IMG/VR virus record: IMGVR_UViG_3300030202_002990
Span: 1-64,000 of that record
Direction: 5' to 3' (one strand)
Length of the DNA stretch: 64,000 nt
Source: a virus
Shown here: positions 60,342-64,000 of the stretch, in pieces
How positions within the stretch are numbered: position 1 is the first letter of the stretch
Layout: every line of letters starts with the position of its first letter
Notes under the pieces: model-generated
Told to the model about the DNA's origin: nothing
What the model saw: the letters and a program-made list of their open reading frames with translations, nothing else
The model's database searches: none
Program-made: the position numbers and the translations under genes

Positions 60342-60425
60342 ATTAATGAGGCCACCCTTACGCTACACACTTTCCCGTTGCTTTGATTATATGTGAAAAG
60401 AACGGAAAAACACCTCCTCATTAAT
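60342..60425 (-). promoter_or_regulatory. Structured RNA element between hsp20 and the next gene
   Basis: ATTAATGAGG and CCTCATTAAT close an 84-nt domain with a perfect 10-bp outer stem. An inner stem TTTCCGTT/AACGGGAAA (one bulged G) is nested in it. It begins at the hsp20 stop codon and ends 17 nt before the next start. It could be a processing signal, attenuator or small RNA. Confidence 0.55.
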
Positions 60426-60898
60426 TATGAGATTTTTACTGAAGTCCTCTTTGGAAGTTCAGGTTCGGTTTTAGGAATATCAATGGATAGTAAACCATCT
60501 TTAAAAGATGCTTTAATATTATCTCCATCCAATAGTTCACCCAATTCGAATGAACGCTTAAATGATGAATGTTTTAATTCCCTACGAATAACCTTGGCTC
60601 CCTCATCATCAAACAAACCATGTTTGTCACCTGAGATAGTTAATACACCATCTTCGACTTCTACTGATAAGTCTTTTTTATCCAAACCAGGTATCTCTGC
60701 TACTACACCGATTTTATCATCGTATTCGTATACATTTACCTTTGGATATGCTGAACCTTGAAATGGTTTAACACCAACGGACTTGTTAATATCAGGAAAG
60801 TTACTTTCCACGATTTGGTCAAACATCCTATCAAATGGTGTTAAAAAAGAATCCCTATCGATTATAGGGAATGCACGATTTAAAACTACTTTAGTCAT
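60425..60898 (-). CDS. hsp20: Small heat-shock protein Hsp20
   Basis: 157 residues. Alpha-crystallin domain: 'NVYEYDDKIGVVAEIPGLDK', 'VEDGVLTISGDKHG' and 'ASFKDGLLSIDIPKTEPE' with a short tail. ATP-independent chaperone. hsp20 genes are common in cyanophages and other T4-like marine phages. AAGGAG precedes the ATG. The 149-nt upstream gap is extremely A/T-rich and includes TATAAT-like sequence near 60993. Confidence 0.95.
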   Translation of the reverse strand: MTKVVLNRAFPIIDRDSFLTPFDRMFDQIVESNFPDINKSVGVKPFQGSAYPKVNVYEYDDKIGVVAEIPGLDKKDLSVEVEDGVLTISGDKHGLFDDEGAKVIRRELKHSSFKRSFELGELLDGDNIKASFKDGLLSIDIPKTEPELPKRTSVKIS

Positions 60899-61047
60899 TT
60901 TGTTTCTCCTTGTTTTGTTTACTTTGTAGTCAAACTTGTATCCTCATTTGAGCGATACAAATATCGAGATACTCTACCACAATTGTGCGTATTATATCTC
61001 AATAATAATATATATATAATTAAATCATAAAAAACATATTTTTTTTG

Positions 61048-61215
61048 CTAAATTCTGTATTCTCGTAGTATCTTTTTTGGAATAAACCAAATACGGCCCA
61101 TAGTGTCTTTAACCCTAACATGACCGTTAGGTTTACTCTCGTGTTCAGTTACTAACTCACCTTTATATAATATACCCTCTGCTGTTGGGTAATCTTTTAT
61201 AACCGTATACTTCAT
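61048..61215 (-). CDS. Hypothetical 55-aa protein
   Basis: MKYTVIKDYPTAEGILYKGE and 'RVKDTMGRIWFIPKKIL': small beta-rich protein. ATGA overlap with the upstream micro-ORF. Confidence 0.62.
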   Translation of the reverse strand: MKYTVIKDYPTAEGILYKGELVTEHESKPNGHVRVKDTMGRIWFIPKKILREYRI

Positions 61216-61289
61216 TCATCCCACCTATAATACCTATACATTTGTGTTGTTGTAGAGGTTTTGTATGGAACAACTATTTCATATATCAT
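61212..61289 (-). CDS. Possible 25-aa peptide
   Basis: MIYEIVVPYKTSTTTQMYRY then YRWDE. AAGGA upstream and ATGA coupling downstream are the only support. Confidence 0.4.
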   Translation of the reverse strand: MIYEIVVPYKTSTTTQMYRYYRWDE

Positions 61290-61297
61290 ACTTATCC

Positions 61298-61789
61298 TTA
61301 CGAGTTTTCCTCGGCTGGTTTATCAACCAAATCTTCTTTCTTAGCTGCCTTTTCTGTTTCAATCTCTGATACAAACGCCTTCTTCTTACCACCATCATAT
61401 TCATAAGCGTGTCCTTCGTTAATTAATATATCATTTATACTAACTAATCCATCAGAAGACTTATCAACATTCTCTGATACTTCATGTCCTACTGCATCTG
61501 GTGAAACAAATATCTCACCCAACACTCTACCGAATTTACCAGTTCCATGTGAAACAATTTTAAAAGTTCCAGCCTCTAATAACTCTTTGTTACGAGCTTT
61601 AGCCGCCAAACCTTTTTCTTTTTCAGCTAAATCTCTTGTTCTACTTTCCCAAGTATCAATACCCATGTATCGAATTCTCTTTTTAATTTTTAAATCGAAA
61701 CCCAAATCAATATAACAATCTATTGTATCTCCATCTAAAACTCTAACTAATGTGCCGTTATACTCAAACGACGCTGGTTTTTTTGCCAT
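61298..61789 (-). CDS. Staphylococcal-nuclease-like protein
   Basis: 163 residues. 'VRVLDGDTIDCYIDLGFDLK', 'RIRYMGIDTWESR' and 'TGKFGRVLGEIF' supply the catalytic set Arg40, Glu48 and Arg88. Asp19 and Asp21 supply the metal ligands. No signal peptide, so it should act in the cell, perhaps on host DNA or RNA. The C-terminus is a charged tail. Confidence 0.85.
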   Translation of the reverse strand: MAKKPASFEYNGTLVRVLDGDTIDCYIDLGFDLKIKKRIRYMGIDTWESRTRDLAEKEKGLAAKARNKELLEAGTFKIVSHGTGKFGRVLGEIFVSPDAVGHEVSENVDKSSDGLVSINDILINEGHAYEYDGGKKKAFVSEIETEKAAKKEDLVDKPAEENS

Positions 61790-61827
61790 TTTTTTCTCCT
61801 ATACCGATAAGAGAAAAACTATTCAAA

Positions 61828-62127
61828 TTAACCTACTCTTAAATTTCTTAATCCAAGTACCTTTGCAATAATCATAATATCATCATCCCAAAGTAATTTT
61901 TCCATCTTATCGAAAATCTTATCAATTGTACTACGAGTCACACCTAAGTCAAGTGTAACACCATTGTGATAATAATTATCTGCTGGTTGACCTTTTACGA
62001 CATTTTGTACAACACTCTTCAGTACCTTATAATCTAAAAACGCTGGATAATCACTTCGTATATAATGTTTTGATTTGTCTCCCATTACAACGAATTTATC
62101 AAACTCTGACCATCTTTCTTTTTTCAC
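61828..62127 (-). CDS. Hypothetical 99-aa protein
   Basis: 'MKKERWSEFDKFVVMGDKSK', then helices with 'LGVTRSTIDKIFDKMEKLLW'. A DNA-binding helix-turn-helix is possible but not shown. Confidence 0.65.
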   Translation of the reverse strand: MKKERWSEFDKFVVMGDKSKHYIRSDYPAFLDYKVLKSVVQNVVKGQPADNYYHNGVTLDLGVTRSTIDKIFDKMEKLLWDDDIMIIAKVLGLRNLRVG

Positions 62128-62129
62128 TT

Positions 62130-62288
62130 CTAACCTCTATTTGTTTTTTTATTTTTTTTAAAATATATCTCATGTAGGCAATCTAAACATAATTGTCCAA
62201 CACCTTTGATATAACCTATTCTAAATTTTATATGTTCCCAAGTATCGTAGATACTATCTACTCCACAAGTTACACATTTGTCTTTCAT
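62130..62288 (-). CDS. 52-aa zinc-ribbon-like protein
   Basis: MKDKCVTCGVDSIYDTWEHI with CVTC (5-8) and CLDC (34-37). The two CxxC pairs suit one zinc ion. The start shares a base with the upstream stop. Confidence 0.66.
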   Translation of the reverse strand: MKDKCVTCGVDSIYDTWEHIKFRIGYIKGVGQLCLDCLHEIYFKKNKKTNRG

Positions 62289-62803
62289 TAAAAGAATTTA
62301 TTTATATTCGGTTCAAGTATAGTCTTGTCTTTGAATATCATATCGAATATTTCATCACCAAGTCCATCTGTTGAGTAGCTTGTAATTAAACCACTATCCA
62401 CCAACTTATCCAATTGAGACCAATACTTATCTTTTAGTCCATTATATATTAAATGTATTTCACAATTCGGAAATTTATTTCTAAAACATTGTGCCTTTAA
62501 TGCTATATCGGTTGCATCTTTTGATGCACAACCAGTAGATTTACAATCAAAGAATATCGGTACAACCTTATCATCTTGGAGAGTTTCAAAGACAAAATCC
62601 CAATGTACTGATTTATCTAAGTTTGAAAGTGGTATATCGTTTAGGTCGGAATAGTTAGCTGTATACTTAATTCCAACATCGGTGTTTCGATTTTTACCAT
62701 CGATACTCCAACCACTTTTATCTTCTACATAAACTCTAAGGTAATCTTCATTTACCTTACCTTGTGCACTTTCTTGTTTGAATGCGTGATTACCGTTCAT
62801 CAT
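62288..62803 (-). CDS. PD-(D/E)XK-like hypothetical protein
   Basis: 171 residues. 'VHWDFVFETLQDD' and 'VVPIFFDCKSTGCASKDATD' give Asp...Asp-x-Lys on consecutive strands, followed by 'LKAQCFRNKFPNCEIHLIYN', reminiscent of the nuclease fold. Could be a nuclease; the activity is not certain. Confidence 0.6.
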   Translation of the reverse strand: MMNGNHAFKQESAQGKVNEDYLRVYVEDKSGWSIDGKNRNTDVGIKYTANYSDLNDIPLSNLDKSVHWDFVFETLQDDKVVPIFFDCKSTGCASKDATDIALKAQCFRNKFPNCEIHLIYNGLKDKYWSQLDKLVDSGLITSYSTDGLGDEIFDMIFKDKTILEPNINKFF

Positions 62804-63191
62804 TAATATCCTTTACTAATATTTTTTCATCACTACCTACAGCTCTTTTGTAAATAGTTTTACCACCATCAGAGGATTCATATATCCACTCGGTTCCATC
62901 TCCATCAGGTCTCGTATCACTTATCTGTTCCACTAACCTATCCTTCTCTTTGAGTATTACATCTAAACCAGGAAAAGAATGTCTTTCCATATCTTCTTCC
63001 CAACGACCTTCGTGGAACCCATCTGCAAAATGTTTTGTTTCATTATTATCAGTTGGAAATTTTCTGTAATGACCTCGTTTCTTTAACTCTGTTGATATCG
63101 TGGAAGATATTAATTCTCTTGCTCCATCTGATTCGAGGTTCATTTGAGAACCACTCATACCATCCAATACTTCTTTTATTATTTCTTTCAT
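62790..63191 (-). CDS. Hypothetical 133-aa protein
   Basis: 'MKEIIKEVLDGMSGSQMNLE' with 'HFADGFHEGRWEEDMERHS' and 'SDGGKTIYKRAVG'. No recognised motif. Overlaps both neighbours. Confidence 0.66.
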   Translation of the reverse strand: MKEIIKEVLDGMSGSQMNLESDGARELISSTISTELKKRGHYRKFPTDNNETKHFADGFHEGRWEEDMERHSFPGLDVILKEKDRLVEQISDTRPDGDGTEWIYESSDGGKTIYKRAVGSDEKILVKDINDER

Positions 63192-63958
63192 TAGATACTC
63201 CCTATTTGTATAGACCTTGTTTGTTTTTCACCACCTCGGTGTACCTTTCGTTTATCTTGTGGTATCCATCCTATTCTGATAATCATTTCATCCCAAGGTA
63301 AACCTTTTGTATTACCATTTACATTCAAGTATGCATCATCCCATAAATCACATTCTTGTTTAATAGCGTTATTGAATGATATTCTCTTATTCATCAGACC
63401 CTTTACATCATCTATTTTTGTATGGATGTAAGTAAGAACTTCTGTTGGGTATCCGTTCTGCCAATTTTTAAGAACTTGTCGTAAAAATCTTGCTATATAA
63501 TCTTTATCGTGCTGTAACTCGGTTTGATAACATTGTCCTGTTTCATTAAAAAAATATTTAGGTGGTTGTGCCCCTTTATTACCCCTAACTTTCCAGCCGT
63601 GTTTTGGTTTGTTTTCCCAAGTGTTCTCAATCCAATCTTCAAATAGAGTATAGGATGATGGTGAATAAAAACTACCAGGATAAGTTACTATTTTCTTATG
63701 TCCTTTTTTGGCTGCAAATTTACAAATCTTTTTTGCGAGTTTACCTACCCTACTTGAATCCATAAAATATGGTTCCATCACTATCAATCTTTTTGTAACA
63801 TCACTTTCACTATTTGAAATCCAAGTCTTATTTATTGCCTTTAAACAGGAATGTATTAAATCATCATCAGAATTATCTTTACTATACTTCCTTGAATTTA
63901 ACCTACCTCTTAATTTTTCTTCCACATCTGCGTCTTGACATTTAACAATGTTGTTCAT
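63191..63958 (-). CDS. Hypothetical 255-aa protein
   Basis: 'MNNIVKCQDADVEEKLRGRL'. Contains 'VGKLAKKICKFAAKKGHKKI' and 'FNETGQCYQTELQHDKDYIA'. Soluble and basic. Family not recognised. Confidence 0.68.
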   Translation of the reverse strand: MNNIVKCQDADVEEKLRGRLNSRKYSKDNSDDDLIHSCLKAINKTWISNSESDVTKRLIVMEPYFMDSSRVGKLAKKICKFAAKKGHKKIVTYPGSFYSPSSYTLFEDWIENTWENKPKHGWKVRGNKGAQPPKYFFNETGQCYQTELQHDKDYIARFLRQVLKNWQNGYPTEVLTYIHTKIDDVKGLMNKRISFNNAIKQECDLWDDAYLNVNGNTKGLPWDEMIIRIGWIPQDKRKVHRGGEKQTRSIQIGSI

Positions 63959-64000
63959 AAAGAAGTTTTTTGAATTTGAAAGTAATACCTCTCTACCAAA
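63955..64000 (-). CDS. C-terminal end of an upstream gene (partial)
   Basis: The frame ending ...YYFQIQKTSL is open to the right edge and its TGA overlaps the ATG at 63958 as ATGA, matching the coupling style of the window. Only 14 residues are visible. Confidence 0.38.
   Translation of the reverse strand, partial: LVERYYFQIQKTSL

Noticed and set aside
1-64000. CRISPR arrays, insertion sequences and ordinary tRNA genes
   Set aside because: No regularly spaced short repeats, transposase motifs or tRNA cloverleaf other than the tmRNA acceptor/T-arm were seen by eye; a covariance search was not possible.

Overview
This window is part of the genome of a large, AT-rich, tailed phage of the T4-like (contractile-tail) group, most likely from an aquatic environment. 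The evidence is a baseplate operon with gp6, gp25 and gp5-like proteins, a gp55-type late sigma factor, a DnaG/gp61-type primase, a gp46/gp47 recombination nuclease, Hsp20, peptide deformylase and a 3TM-type holin. Nearly everything is on the minus strand, densely packed, with ATGA/GTGA/TTGA or TAATG start-stop overlaps. Only three genes are on the plus strand: a ribbon-helix-helix protein at 7.06 kb and two small envelope proteins at 38.3-38.9 kb. Head, portal and terminase genes are not in this window.

Layout. 1-7.0 kb: a giant repeat-rich tail-fibre-like protein running off the left edge. 7.2-13.0 kb: replication and recombination (fused Mre11/Rad50-like nuclease, primase, glycosyltransferase, small nuclease-like protein). 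13.0-18.0 kb: four proteins sharing an N-terminal decapeptide that looks like a capsid-targeting signal, very basic Cys-motif proteins, and a holin. 18.0-21.7 kb: a cell-envelope island (Popeye-like cNMP-domain protein, thioredoxin-fold protein, MshEN-like membrane protein, lipoprotein, outer-membrane barrel). 21.7-38.1 kb: tail and baseplate operon, with a bacterial ferredoxin gene inside it. 38.2-38.9 kb: plus-strand pair with leader hairpin and terminators. 38.9-43.1 kb: second envelope island with a TonB C-terminal-domain protein and four prepilin-like proteins. 43.3-47.5 kb: gp55, HD hydrolase, 3D/double-psi-barrel domain protein, methyltransferase. 47.6-48.0 kb: a complete phage-encoded tmRNA gene. 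48.0-54.5 kb: IMP dehydrogenase-like enzyme, deformylase with SEC-C tail, and many translationally coupled microproteins. 54.5-57.2 kb: a candidate type II restriction-modification pair and a lipoprotein. 57.3-64.0 kb: membrane proteins, Hc1-like histone-like protein, J-domain protein, Hsp20, SNase-like nuclease and hypothetical genes.

Host. Four lipoprotein-type signals, an outer-membrane barrel, a TonB C-terminal domain and type IV-type prepilins require a Gram-negative (diderm) host. The ferredoxin and the Hc1-like histone resemble those of the Bacteroidota/FCB group as far as I remember them. The host assignment is therefore an inference, not a demonstration.

Control. Two promoter classes can be read by eye. 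One has TTGACT plus a -10 hexamer at 17-18 nt spacing, probably used by the host sigma-70 early in infection. The other is a recurring TATTTAT box upstream of structural and other genes on both strands, a candidate for recognition by the phage gp55-type sigma factor.
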